From positions 434,001 through 498,000 of the forward strand of contig NZ_STGT01000004.1 in NCBI RefSeq assembly GCF_004912145.1: 64,000 bases of DNA. Reading direction: 5' to 3'. Both the position numbers and the translations under genes were made by a program. The DNA is from Peteryoungia rhizophila. Its GTDB lineage: Bacteria > Pseudomonadota > Alphaproteobacteria > Rhizobiales > Rhizobiaceae. Every line of letters starts with the position of its first letter. Within the stretch, counting starts at the first letter, position 1. Positions 26,285 through 35,194 of the stretch are shown here, one piece after another. The notes under the pieces are model-generated. The model did not search any database and had not been told where the DNA came from. It saw nothing but the letters and a program-made list of their open reading frames with translations.

Positions 26285-28351
26285 TCAATCGCCCGCAGGC
26301 AAGATTATCCTGAACAAGGCACCATCCCCAGCGTTGTGAGCGGACAGCTCTCCCCCGTGAGCTTCGACAATCTGCTTACAGATCGCCAGCCCCATACCAA
26401 GTCCAGTGGCTTTCGTAGTGAAAAAATTGTCAAATAAGCGGTGGAAATTCTCCACCGGAATGCCCAGCCCAGTGTCTTTGACTTCGATCGCTATACGATC
26501 GGCCTCGGCAAATGTGCGAAAGGTAAGCGATCGCCGAGTATGCGGTACCTTTTGCATTTCCTGAATGGCGTTCAATGCCAAATTTACAAGCACCTGCTGA
26601 AGTTGAACCGGATCCACAGCGACAGTCAATTGTTCATCCGAGAAAACCATACTCAGGCGCACCGAGTTCATTTTCAACTCGTGCTCTGCGTATTTCATGG
26701 ACTCCCCTACGAGCGTACTCAACTTCACTACGGTTTTGTCTGTTCCCTGACCGTTTGCCATTGTGCGCGTTCGCGCGATGACTTCCGCTGTTCGTCGCGC
26801 ATCAGCAACGATTTGGTCGTGGATCAGAATGAGCTTCCCCTTATCAACCTGTGGGCGCTCTAAAAGTCTTTTGGCGGCGGCTCCATAAGTCATGATGGCG
26901 GTAAGTGGCTGATTAATCTCGTGGCTGATAGAGGCAGTGAGTTCACCGAGCAGGGCGAGGCGCGTGTGGTGTGCGAAGGATTTGCTTACCTCAGCCAGGG
27001 CTGTTTCTGCCGCAACTCGCTCACTGATGTTAAGTAAACCGACCAGCAGCCGACCCTGCTCCCTGAGCGTCGGAGAGGGGTTGAATGACATACGTACGGC
27101 GACTGGTGTGCCATCCACCCGGAGTTGCTCCGTCTCCTCCTCAAATCCCGGCATAAAGTTATAGCCAGCCTCAAGGGCACGGAGGAACGTCGGGATCCCT
27201 TTAGGCGACCAAAGGCCCTTAACGCTCTCCCCTACCAATTCCTCAGCACACTTCGCCCCATAAAGCGCAACGGCCGCGTTGTTCACTTCTGCGATGATGG
27301 TCGATTCCATTGCCTCGAGAATGAGGTCTGGGTTAATCTCGATGTAGGCGCGCAGATCTTCCACGCCCTGTTGTTTCAAGCGATCAAAGATCCGCCAAAG
27401 CTGACGAGTATCCAAGTGGACAAGCCCCATACTCATTGCCTGAAATAGCTCGCGGTAGCGGGCTTCGCCAGCGATGAGTTCAGCCTCAGAGCGCTTTCTG
27501 TCCGTGATATCGATCACTCCAACGAGCACGGATCCGTTGCCTTCATGACCAGGAGGCCAACAAACAGTGAAAAGAGCATCAAAGAGGCTGCCATCAGTGC
27601 GGCACAAGACCGTTTCTGCAGACAACCGCTGCTCTTTTCGGACCGCGTGTAGAAGAGCGTCAGCAAACAGATGCCGGCTCTCACTCGGCCAGGCTGAGAT
27701 GATATTGCCGCCGATTAACGCCTCGCGACTTTCAGCTCCAAAAATCTCGACTGTCTTTTGGTTAACGTCCAAAACTATTGTGTTTCTCAAGGCTTCTTCC
27801 AGCCATTTTTCGTCATTGTGGAAATGATATGCCAGATCAGAAACTCCATTTCGAATAAGTTCACCGATCATTCGTCGAACTTCCGAGAAGTCGAGTTCCC
27901 AAAAAGACGCAGCCATGGCTTGAAAAACGTTCTCATAACGGTGAGATGCAGTGCGAGCTTGCTCGGCGATTGCTGTCAATCTCGTTATGTCCCAGCTACG
28001 CTCAACCACGAACTCAGCTTCGTCGCAGTCAAGCGTCCATTCTAGGCCGATCTTAAGCTCTGCACCTGTAGAAGAGCGTCGGTATACGTCGCCTTTCCAT
28101 GAACCCGATGCCGCAAGATTATCTCTGATTGATTGCAATCCGTGGGGATGACGTGTCGCCAGCAAATCGTCGACGATACTTCCCTCCGCTACCGAGGCCG
28201 GAAAGCCGTAAAGCGTCTGCGCCGCCTGGTTGAGCAAGAGGATCCGCCCGTCCCTGTTGAATACGATCACAGCGTCCGGGACGGCCTCGAGGGCTGAGCT
28301 TAGAGTTCGCATTCTCAAACTTGCTGCCGAGACAATCGTCGCGGATGACAT
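26285..28351 (-). CDS. PAS-domain sensor histidine kinase
   Basis: The 688-residue kinase has no clear transmembrane segment. An N-terminal PAS domain (residues about 10-125) is followed by two related PAS units, each preceded by a helical FQAM...LDxxxL segment (starting near 143 and 300). The HisKA domain has phospho-acceptor His477 in SISHEINQPLT, and the ATPase boxes are LVNLALNAIQ, DTGLGI and GLGMGLAICKQIV. It is the FixL/TodS-like cytoplasmic type, but no haem-binding pattern was identified. A receiver-only gene lies 15 bp upstream and the FixJ-like regulator downstream, forming a phosphorelay locus. Confidence 0.92.
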   Translation of the reverse strand: MSSATIVSAASLRMRTLSSALEAVPDAVIVFNRDGRILLLNQAAQTLYGFPASVAEGSIVDDLLATRHPHGLQSIRDNLAASGSWKGDVYRRSSTGAELKIGLEWTLDCDEAEFVVERSWDITRLTAIAEQARTASHRYENVFQAMAASFWELDFSEVRRMIGELIRNGVSDLAYHFHNDEKWLEEALRNTIVLDVNQKTVEIFGAESREALIGGNIISAWPSESRHLFADALLHAVRKEQRLSAETVLCRTDGSLFDALFTVCWPPGHEGNGSVLVGVIDITDRKRSEAELIAGEARYRELFQAMSMGLVHLDTRQLWRIFDRLKQQGVEDLRAYIEINPDLILEAMESTIIAEVNNAAVALYGAKCAEELVGESVKGLWSPKGIPTFLRALEAGYNFMPGFEEETEQLRVDGTPVAVRMSFNPSPTLREQGRLLVGLLNISERVAAETALAEVSKSFAHHTRLALLGELTASISHEINQPLTAIMTYGAAAKRLLERPQVDKGKLILIHDQIVADARRTAEVIARTRTMANGQGTDKTVVKLSTLVGESMKYAEHELKMNSVRLSMVFSDEQLTVAVDPVQLQQVLVNLALNAIQEMQKVPHTRRSLTFRTFAEADRIAIEVKDTGLGIPVENFHRLFDNFFTTKATGLGMGLAICKQIVEAHGGELSAHNAGDGALFRIILPAGD

Positions 28352-28366
28352 GATCTCTGCCCCTTT

Positions 28367-28735
28367 TCAAAACTTCGAAAAAACGCGGTCGAGACAGCCA
28401 AGCAGTTGATGGCTTTCAAACGGCTTCGACAACACGCAGACCGGATGAGACTCCCTTGCGCTATCCAAAGCGAGCTTTCCCTGAAGCGCGGTCATGATTA
28501 TCACAGGAAAGGGCCCACGCCTCTGCCTAAGAACTCGATTGAGCTCTATCCCGTTCATCCCCGACATCTGGATATCCGTGATCAGGCAATCCGTTGTTTC
28601 ACTCTCGGCTGACTCCAAAAAGCTTTCAGCATTGTCAAATCCCTTCGCGTGGTAATCGAAAGCCTGTAGCAGACTTACGAGAGCGTTGCGCAGGGACGCA
28701 TCGTCATCAACGACAGCAACGGAAATTTCTACCAC
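28367..28735 (-). CDS. Receiver-only response regulator
   Basis: The 122-residue protein is a single FixJ-type receiver domain with acidic pair Asp10-Asp11, phospho-acceptor Asp54 (DCLITDIQMSG), Thr in IIMTAL and Lys in LSKPFES. It has no output domain. The start is GTG at 28735 with AAGGAT upstream. It lies 15 bp before the kinase gene. Such proteins often act as phosphate sinks or intermediates between the kinase and the full-length regulator. Confidence 0.87.
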   Translation of the reverse strand: MVEISVAVVDDDASLRNALVSLLQAFDYHAKGFDNAESFLESAESETTDCLITDIQMSGMNGIELNRVLRQRRGPFPVIIMTALQGKLALDSARESHPVCVLSKPFESHQLLGCLDRVFSKF

Positions 28736-29006
28736 GAGCTTATCCTTCAGGGATCCTTATTCTATAAGTCTAATGCTCAATGGTAGAGAAAGAAATCATA
28801 CGATGGTGCGCTCGGTCGGGACAAATGTCTGTATTCAAGTGCTCCCAGTTTCGACTTGCAGATAGTACGCTTCTGACATGGGACGAGCTTCGCCATAACT
28901 CAACGGCTGGGAGAACTGGCTGTGGGAGTGCCGCGCTGGACGACGGTGGGACCTCGAGCAGGAGCGACAGAGGCGAACCGCCACGCCTGATGTTCTGTTA
29001 TGGGAA
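28736..29006. other. Intergenic, nothing recognised
   Basis: Region upstream of the two-component locus. No gene seen; it probably holds the promoter of the operon read leftward. Confidence 0.35.
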
Positions 29007-29606
29007 CTATCGGTCGAATATCCTCGCCGCTATCTTGGCAACATGAGCGCCTTGATATCTTGCGCCTTCGAGCTCTATGGGCGAGGGCTGCCTAGAGCCG
29101 TCACCGACAATCGTCGCGGAGCCGTATGGTGAACCTCCGTTGACATCTTCCACGCCGGACTGGCCAGAATACGTGTAGGGAAGGCCGACGACCACCATCC
29201 CATGATGCAGGAGCGTTGGAATAAAGCCCAAGATCGTACTTTCCTGCCCGCCGTGCTGAGTGGCAGAAGATGTAAAAATTGACCCGACTTTCCCTACCAA
29301 TCTGCCTTCCGCCCAGAGGCCTCCGGTCTGATCGATGAAGTGTCGCATTTGCGCAGTCATCGTCCCAAAGCGCGTCCCAGAACCAAAGACGATAGCATCG
29401 TATTGGTCGAGTTCCGCCGGCGATGCAAAGGGCGCGGCTTGGTTGGTCTTGTAACCACGGGACAGACAAAAATCGTCCGGGTACAACTCTGGAACTCGCT
29501 TAACATCGACCGATGCCATCGCAGATCGGGCACCTTCTGCGACTGCGTGAGCCATTGTTTCGATGTGCCCATATGCTGAGTAATAGAGGACAAGTACCTT
29601 AGCCAT
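29007..29606 (-). CDS. wrbA: NAD(P)H:quinone oxidoreductase, WrbA type IV
   Basis: The 199-residue flavodoxin-fold protein opens [17 protein letters not shown], the FMN phosphate-binding loop of WrbA. It also has the [24 protein letters not shown] segment and the [16 protein letters not shown] segment of that family. WrbA reduces quinones by two electrons and protects against quinone redox cycling. It lies alone on the minus strand ahead of a run of minus-strand hydrolase genes, about 90 bp from the nearest one. Length matches the family (about 200). Confidence 0.95.
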   Translation of the reverse strand: MAKVLVLYYSAYGHIETMAHAVAEGARSAMASVDVKRVPELYPDDFCLSRGYKTNQAAPFASPAELDQYDAIVFGSGTRFGTMTAQMRHFIDQTGGLWAEGRLVGKVGSIFTSSATQHGGQESTILGFIPTLLHHGMVVVGLPYTYSGQSGVEDVNGGSPYGSATIVGDGSRQPSPIELEGARYQGAHVAKIAARIFDR

Positions 29607-29698
29607 TTCGTTGGAACCTTCCTATGATCTGAGCCCGAGAGGGCACGAGGGAGTTCTTTCTGTAGCTCCACTCGTGCAACTAGATTCAAAAAGTCGCA

Positions 29699-30601
29699 TT
29701 ACAGGTCGGCCTTTACGAAGGCGTCGATGTACTCTGCGGACAGCTGCGGAAACTGATGTTGAGGCCCATGGCCGGTGCGCGGCATTATAAGGAGTTGCCC
29801 ACGGGGCAATGTACGAATAAGCGGCAGCCAATTGTCAGCAGGTGTTCCGGGGTCATTGTCGCCGCAGATAATGAGCATCGGAACATTGGACTCGGTGAGT
29901 GCCTTACGAACCCCCTCCTTATCCTCGTGAAATTTTTGTGCTGCCGCGAAGTAAAGTTTGAATTCTTCCATAGTGGACGGGATGCGGTCTGCTACACCAG
30001 GGCGGGAATAGATCCGGTCGTGGGAGGCTCTCGCTGCGGCAAGGCTCTCTGGATACGCTGGCTCAAAGAACAGGGTTTCTTCGTCTTTCAGGTCATTGAT
30101 CGGCTTCACCGCGAGTTTGAACCAATCATCACGCATCTGGTGTTCGATTGTGCCTGCCGGGTTCGTCCCAATTAAGACTGCCCGGTTGATCATCTCAGGG
30201 TGCCGGACCAGGAAAACCTGTCCCAACGCTCCACCCCATGACCAACCAATCAGGTTGAATTTTGGAGCTTGTACGGCCTTGGCGAAGTTCGCCATTATGT
30301 CGGACAACACGACCATGTCGGGCGGCAGCTCACCATTGGAGTAGCCGACTCCAGGATAGTCCACCAAGATTACGCGGTAGTCCTCAGCCAGAGCGTCGAT
30401 AAAGGCGGGATCCCAAGTATCAACTGTGCCGCGCAAGCGGTTGAAGAGAATAAGGGGATCACCAGAACCGACTTCTCTGTAGGCGAGTTTCAAGCCTTCG
30501 ACGTCGGCGAACTCTGTCTTAGCGCTCAAAGCGCTGTCGGCTGCAAAGGCTTGCAGAGGCAGTGACAGAAAGTAAAGAACCAATGCGACGAACTGTTTCA
30601 T
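29699..30601 (-). CDS. Exported alpha/beta hydrolase
   Basis: The 300-residue protein carries a Sec signal peptide (residues 1-20, ending LQAFAA) and an alpha/beta-hydrolase fold. Nucleophile Ser is in GWSWGGALGQ, the oxyanion-like segment is LILFNRLRGTVDTWDP, the acid is near CGDNDPGTPADN, and the His is in RTGHGPQHQFP. A nearby AAAGGA supports the start at 30601. The substrate is unknown. It belongs to a cluster with an SDR, two more alpha/beta hydrolases and a metallo-beta-lactamase-fold enzyme, all on the minus strand. Confidence 0.85.
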   Translation of the reverse strand: MKQFVALVLYFLSLPLQAFAADSALSAKTEFADVEGLKLAYREVGSGDPLILFNRLRGTVDTWDPAFIDALAEDYRVILVDYPGVGYSNGELPPDMVVLSDIMANFAKAVQAPKFNLIGWSWGGALGQVFLVRHPEMINRAVLIGTNPAGTIEHQMRDDWFKLAVKPINDLKDEETLFFEPAYPESLAAARASHDRIYSRPGVADRIPSTMEEFKLYFAAAQKFHEDKEGVRKALTESNVPMLIICGDNDPGTPADNWLPLIRTLPRGQLLIMPRTGHGPQHQFPQLSAEYIDAFVKADL

Positions 30602-30750
30602 GTTGAAGTCCTTTGGTTAGGGGCCACCGCTACACCAGCGGCGACTGCTTCAGGAGCCCGCCGCAGCCAGGCGCGCGGGGATAGCCTCAACGTGTGGCGC
30701 ACACGCGAATGAAATCGTATTGAAGTGGATTTTGGTTGCTGAGTGTTCGA

Positions 30751-31536
30751 CTACAACGCGAAGCGGGCAGCCGGCTTGTTCAGTGAGAGATAGGGGCTCA
30801 TTTGAAGCCGTGCGCTTTCAAACGCAGCCCAGAGTGCCTCGTTTTCTAGAGAGGGTATGGTGATAACCTCTCCCGCGTCAAAACCTGCGAGAGCGGCATC
30901 TACCATATCACCCGGGTCCATCATCATCTCCGTTGGAATAGCGGATGTGTCGACACCTGCACGCTCAAATATCTCAGTCCTGGTAAATCCTGGTAGGACG
31001 GCCTGAATTCGCACCCCTTGCGGTCGCAATTCGGCGTCGAGTGCTTGAGAGAGTGAAACCACAAAAGCTTTACCCGCGGCGTAACTTCCGTTGAAGCGTT
31101 CGGGCATAAGAGCAACGACGGAGGCAAGGTTAATGATAGCTCCCGATCCCCGCGCTGCGAAGGCCTTTGCCGCGGCTACGGTAAGAGTGTGGAGCACGTT
31201 TACATTCAGAAAGACCATCCGATCTAACGAAACATCGTCGGATGCGATGACGGTGGCATGTGGTCCGACGCCTGCGCTGTTGACGATAAGATCGATGCTT
31301 TGGTCGCGGCGGATACGGCCAAGGAGTGTGTCCATGTCGCCATCCCTGCTTAAATCAAGAGGAAGAGGTGTGGTTGCGACACCGTACCTGTCAGCGATGC
31401 GATTGGCACGATCACTGAGCCGCTCCGTGTCCCGCGCGACCAGAATCAGGTCATATCCCCTGGCCGCCAGCCGATCGGCATATACTGCACCAATGCCAGA
31501 CGAAGCACCGGTGACGATTGCGGAAGACATACGCAT
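30751..31536 (-). CDS. Short-chain dehydrogenase/reductase
   Basis: The 261-residue SDR has the cofactor motif TGASSGIG (residues 9-16), the NSAGVG motif, and the catalytic set Ser139, Tyr152 and Lys156 (ASVVALMPERFNGSYAAGK). Classical SDRs reduce or oxidise alcohols and ketones using NAD(P). The start at 31536 follows AAGGAG. Its stop is about 150 bp from the exported hydrolase. The substrate is unknown. Confidence 0.9.
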   Translation of the reverse strand: MRMSSAIVTGASSGIGAVYADRLAARGYDLILVARDTERLSDRANRIADRYGVATTPLPLDLSRDGDMDTLLGRIRRDQSIDLIVNSAGVGPHATVIASDDVSLDRMVFLNVNVLHTLTVAAAKAFAARGSGAIINLASVVALMPERFNGSYAAGKAFVVSLSQALDAELRPQGVRIQAVLPGFTRTEIFERAGVDTSAIPTEMMMDPGDMVDAALAGFDAGEVITIPSLENEALWAAFESARLQMSPYLSLNKPAARFAL

Positions 31537-31585
31537 GTCAATCTCCTTTTAGCTCCCGAAGGATTGAGCGCATAGCGCTCGACGA

Positions 31586-32407
31586 TTAAGCAGCGTCTGG
31601 AACCAACTTTTCTGATTGTTGCGAGGAAGCCGGCTGAGCATGGCGGACGGCCCAATCCAGAGCATAATCGGCAACCTCTTCCCAGCCAGGATCTATGCAA
31701 GTGAAGTGAGATCGCTCTTCGAAGATTTTGAGTGCTGTATCAGACCCAGCCCGCTTTTGTTTTAGATATATCGCTTTCGTCATGGTTGCATCAGCGATAA
31801 GATCGATACCACCCCCAATCAAAAGCAATGGGGCACGGTTGGGATTGTCCCAATGGATCTTGCCGACTGAGGTAAGGATGCCGTCCCAATAGACCTTACC
31901 CGCAGTGGGCACCACGAAACGGTCGTAGTAATAGTCGACTAGATCCCGCGGCAAGGTGTTGGCAAATCGGTCTGCGAAGAATTTGCGTGACATGTGCATA
32001 ACGCGACGCCAGCTTCCCCAGGAGCCCAGGACCGGCAAGGCTGAAACAATCGCGTGACGCCCAAGCCGAACACCTGTTGTCGGCGCTGGGTTGATGGCAA
32101 CACCGGACGCTCCTAAACCCCGATCGAGTAGAATCTGGACGAAGACCGCGCCGGCAGAGTGACCTATCAAAATTGGCGGCTCTTTGAGTTTCCGGATCTC
32201 GATCTCGAAACTGTCAACGATGCCTCCGACACCCACTGCTGCGAGTCGCGGGTCGGGCGCTGAGCGCAGCACTTCAGGGTCGCGGTCGTCATATGGCCAG
32301 TTAGGAGCAATCACGTTAAAGCCTCTGGCCTCGTAGTGCGTCTTGAAGTTCTCCCAACTCTTTGCGTTTAGCCAGGCGCCGTGGATTAGCATGATGGTAT
32401 TCGTCAT
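31586..32407 (-). CDS. Alpha/beta hydrolase, cytoplasmic
   Basis: The 273-residue protein has an N-terminal strand-loop IMLIHGAWLNAKSWE and nucleophile Ser in LIGHSAGAVFVQ. The His is in ERSHFTCIDPGWEEV near the C-terminus, and the acid is probably the Asp in LIGGGIDLIAD. No signal peptide. The ATG at 32407 is preferred over the frame start at 32506, because GGAG lies upstream and the family opening follows. It lies 49 bp upstream of the SDR and 41 bp downstream of the next hydrolase, so an operon is likely. Confidence 0.87.
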   Translation of the reverse strand: MTNTIMLIHGAWLNAKSWENFKTHYEARGFNVIAPNWPYDDRDPEVLRSAPDPRLAAVGVGGIVDSFEIEIRKLKEPPILIGHSAGAVFVQILLDRGLGASGVAINPAPTTGVRLGRHAIVSALPVLGSWGSWRRVMHMSRKFFADRFANTLPRDLVDYYYDRFVVPTAGKVYWDGILTSVGKIHWDNPNRAPLLLIGGGIDLIADATMTKAIYLKQKRAGSDTALKIFEERSHFTCIDPGWEEVADYALDWAVRHAQPASSQQSEKLVPDAA

Positions 32408-32448
32408 GGCAGTTCTCCATAGAACGGGAATGGTCACTCGACTTTGGC

Positions 32449-33429
32449 TTACGTCCTGAAGAACTGCAGGAGATCGGCGTTGATAATCTCGGGGTGCGTT
32501 GTGCACATGCCATGCGGCAGGCCAGCGTACGTCTTCAAAGTGCCATTTTTGAGCAACTTTGCCGACAAAGGTGCGGATGCCGCGTATGGGACGATTTGAT
32601 CGTCGTCGCCATGCATAACCAGAACAGGCACCTCAATTTTCTTGAGGTCCTCGGTAAAGTCCGTTTCGGAAAATGCTTGAATGCAGTCGTAGTGCGCCTT
32701 GGCACCGCCCATCATCCCTTGCCGCCACCAGTTCTGAATGACGCCTTCCGATACTTCCGCACCGTCTCGGTTGAACCCGTAGAAGGGTCCGGCGGGAACA
32801 TCGCGAAAAAATTGGGCCCGGTTCGCTACGAGTGCGGCGCGAAAACCATCGAATACCTCAATGGGAAGTCCTCCTGGATTCTTCTCAGACTTCACCATAA
32901 CGGGGGGAACCGCACCAATGATCACAGCCTTCGAGACGCGTCCAGGTTCTGCTTGAGCGACATATCGTACGACTTCGCCCCCGCCAGTAGAGTGGCCGAC
33001 ATGGATGGCACCCTTAAGGTCCAGAGCTGCGACCAGCGATGCGACGTCAGCCGCATAGGTGTTCATCTCGTTCCCGGTATCTGTCTGGCTCGACCGACCG
33101 TGTCCACGCCGGTCATGGGCGATCACGCGGAAGCCCTTCTCCAAGAAGAACATCATCTGATTGTCCCAATCATCTGCCGAAAGCGGCCAACCATGATGGA
33201 AGACGATGGCCTGAGCGTCTTTCCGACCCCAGTCTTTGTAGAAGATTTCGGTTCCGTCAGTGGTGGTAATATACGACATCGAGGTTCTTCCTTTTTTGCC
33301 TGAGGCTGCCGCAGCCGCGGCCGGTGAAGGTTTTGGGAGCGCGATCACGGCGAGGGCCGCGCCACCTCCAAGGAGCAGATCGCGCCGGGTGGTGGTGATC
33401 GAAGAAAGAGCAATGGATTGAGCTGTCAT
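32449..33429 (-). CDS. Tat-exported alpha/beta hydrolase, chloroperoxidase-like
   Basis: The 326-residue protein begins with a twin-arginine leader (TTRRDLLLGGGAALAVIAL). The mature part reads like non-haem chloroperoxidase/arylesterase: opening ITTTDGTEIFYKDWG, oxyanion FHHGWPLSADDWD, nucleophile Ser in VGHSTGGGEVVRY, acid in VMHGDDDQIVPYA, and His in GLPHGMCTTHPE. The start at 33429 has GGGGACG upstream; the frame runs further to 33474. It is likely a periplasmic esterase. It heads the hydrolase/SDR run. Confidence 0.9.
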   Translation of the reverse strand: MTAQSIALSSITTTRRDLLLGGGAALAVIALPKPSPAAAAAASGKKGRTSMSYITTTDGTEIFYKDWGRKDAQAIVFHHGWPLSADDWDNQMMFFLEKGFRVIAHDRRGHGRSSQTDTGNEMNTYAADVASLVAALDLKGAIHVGHSTGGGEVVRYVAQAEPGRVSKAVIIGAVPPVMVKSEKNPGGLPIEVFDGFRAALVANRAQFFRDVPAGPFYGFNRDGAEVSEGVIQNWWRQGMMGGAKAHYDCIQAFSETDFTEDLKKIEVPVLVMHGDDDQIVPYAASAPLSAKLLKNGTLKTYAGLPHGMCTTHPEIINADLLQFFRT

Positions 33430-33606
33430 TTTCGTCCCCGTTTCGGCTTGAGTGCATCTTGTCGGTGAGATCAATCTCGCTCACTCGGCGGAACAACACG
33501 AGTAAACGCTCGTGAATCGGTGATAATTGACGTGGCTTGGCGGATACAAAAAAGCGAACGAGGGACCTGCATAAAACAGGCCCCTCGTTCGCCGTGGAGA
33601 GCACCA

Positions 33607-34542
33607 TTAGGCTCCGACGAAACGGTAGGCTTCGCCTTTTCGCTCAGCGTATCCGACCCCAGGGTAGGTCCAGTGATAACCCAGCATCTTCAGTTTTTCC
33701 GTCGCTGCTCGATCCAAAAGTTGGCGACGAGACTTCAACGCCAGTTCCGGGTCTGTATCAAAGCCGAAATGCCAGTTCGGATTTTGAAAGAAGATGACGT
33801 CGTTGGTGCATGCGTCGCCTGTAATCAACAAGTTGTCACGGCCCTGCAGTTCAACTGAAATGTGCCCGGGCGTGTGACCTGGTGTATTTACAATGGCCAT
33901 ACCTGGCACTACCTCGTCACCCTCCCCTACCAGCTGAATACGATCCTTGACGGCTAGAAGATCGCGCTTCGCCCCTTCGGCGAAGGCGTGTAGGGCATGC
34001 GGCCTTCGGCTCTCAAAATCTCTGTCGGTCCAGAAGTCCCACTCAGTTTGACTCACGTAATAGGTCGCGTTTGGATAGAGAATTTCACCTGACGCAGTAG
34101 TCGTCGCACCGGAGTGGTCGGGATGCGCGTGTGTGAAGATGACTTTGGTGATAGCCGCTGGGTCGAAACCAGCTGATAGAAGGTTCTGTAAAAGACGACC
34201 GGTGCTTGGCTGAAAATTGTCACCGCCGCCATTATCAATCAAGATTAGGTCTTTCCCGTAGCGAACGAGGGGAACATTAGCTTGCACTCTGGCGCCTGAA
34301 TCGTCCCCTCCAAGTGACGTCAGAATGGGAGAACGAACTTCTGGCGACGCATCTGGGAGCAGAATATCTGCTGATAGCGTTAGGAAGCCGTCGCTTAGAA
34401 CCGTGATATCAAACTCGCCGTGTAAAAAACGGTGCCTTCCTGAGGCCCTGCTGGGAGACGGGACCGCACCTGCGATTGCCGCACCGCCAGCAACCGAAAG
34501 AAACTCCCTTCTTTTCATAGGAGAACGCGTGAGCTTATTCAT
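33607..34542 (-). CDS. Tat-exported metallo-beta-lactamase-fold hydrolase
   Basis: The 311-residue protein starts with a Tat leader (MKRREFLSVAGGAAIAG). The metal-binding His-x-His-x-Asp-His is at residues 138-143 (THAHPDHSG), further ligands lie in NTPGHTPGHISVE and TGDACTNDV, and the fold matches the quinolone-synthase/lactonase-like group (close to AidB- and MBL-fold N-acyl-homoserine lactonases). GGAG upstream of 34542 supports this start. It is preceded on the same strand by the DJ-1-like gene. Lactonase activity is a possibility only. Confidence 0.88.
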   Translation of the reverse strand: MNKLTRSPMKRREFLSVAGGAAIAGAVPSPSRASGRHRFLHGEFDITVLSDGFLTLSADILLPDASPEVRSPILTSLGGDDSGARVQANVPLVRYGKDLILIDNGGGDNFQPSTGRLLQNLLSAGFDPAAITKVIFTHAHPDHSGATTTASGEILYPNATYYVSQTEWDFWTDRDFESRRPHALHAFAEGAKRDLLAVKDRIQLVGEGDEVVPGMAIVNTPGHTPGHISVELQGRDNLLITGDACTNDVIFFQNPNWHFGFDTDPELALKSRRQLLDRAATEKLKMLGYHWTYPGVGYAERKGEAYRFVGA

Positions 34543-34633
34543 GATAGGTCTCCATTGCTTCTAAGGTGACCTGAGGATTTTGACGTCAATCACGGACGCT
34601 GTACGAGTGAATCATCGTAATTCCATGCGAACC

Positions 34634-35110
34634 TTATCGTAGAAGCTTGTCGAGCCACGTCACATCACACGTTGGACTGGAGATGATGACAAACTTCCGA
34701 GGAAGCTTCGCCAACGACCAGCTCTCAAGAATCGCGATAGGCTTGCCTGTTTCCAAGAACGTCTGCTTGAGAGCTAGCGCCGCTCCCAAACGGTCACCTT
34801 CGCTTGGGAAAAATACAGCGGCGTCGAAATCTTCCACGATTATATGCTCGATCGGCAGGGTGTCGGCTATCTCGCTTCGCGCGACAGGATCTTGAAGAAA
34901 GGGCGCTATGCCTGGATCCTTTGCGAACCGCCGCATGTCTGCTGCTACGATTGGGAACCCTCCGCCTTCGCAGGCGAGCACTGGTTCGAGGTCAGCATGC
35001 CGAATGCTGAAGTAGATTCTTGCAACCGCACGCGCGAGTTCTTTGTCGGGTGCGGCGACAGAATCACCGCCATCCACGACAATTAGTATCCTGGTTTGCA
35101 CGGCCACCAT
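34634..35110 (-). CDS. DJ-1/PfpI-like protein lacking the usual catalytic Cys
   Basis: The 158-residue protein has the opening TRILIVVDGGDSVAAPDK, a VLACEGGGFPI strand region and EDFDAAVFFPSEGDRLGAA, all laid out as in DJ-1/PfpI-type proteins, where the last segment reads DYDAVFFPGGHG. The expected nucleophile loop (CHGP) is absent; IAILESWS stands in its place. The product is also shorter than normal (190-230). It may be a degenerate or divergent member. The call rests on weak similarity. Confidence 0.45.
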   Translation of the reverse strand: MVAVQTRILIVVDGGDSVAAPDKELARAVARIYFSIRHADLEPVLACEGGGFPIVAADMRRFAKDPGIAPFLQDPVARSEIADTLPIEHIIVEDFDAAVFFPSEGDRLGAALALKQTFLETGKPIAILESWSLAKLPRKFVIISSPTCDVTWLDKLLR

Positions 35111-35194
35111 GCCTTCGCCTCTTCAAAACAAGGCTATGGGCTCGTTCCTCTGGCAACCAGTAAGGACTTGTAAATCGGTGTAAATGCAATATGG

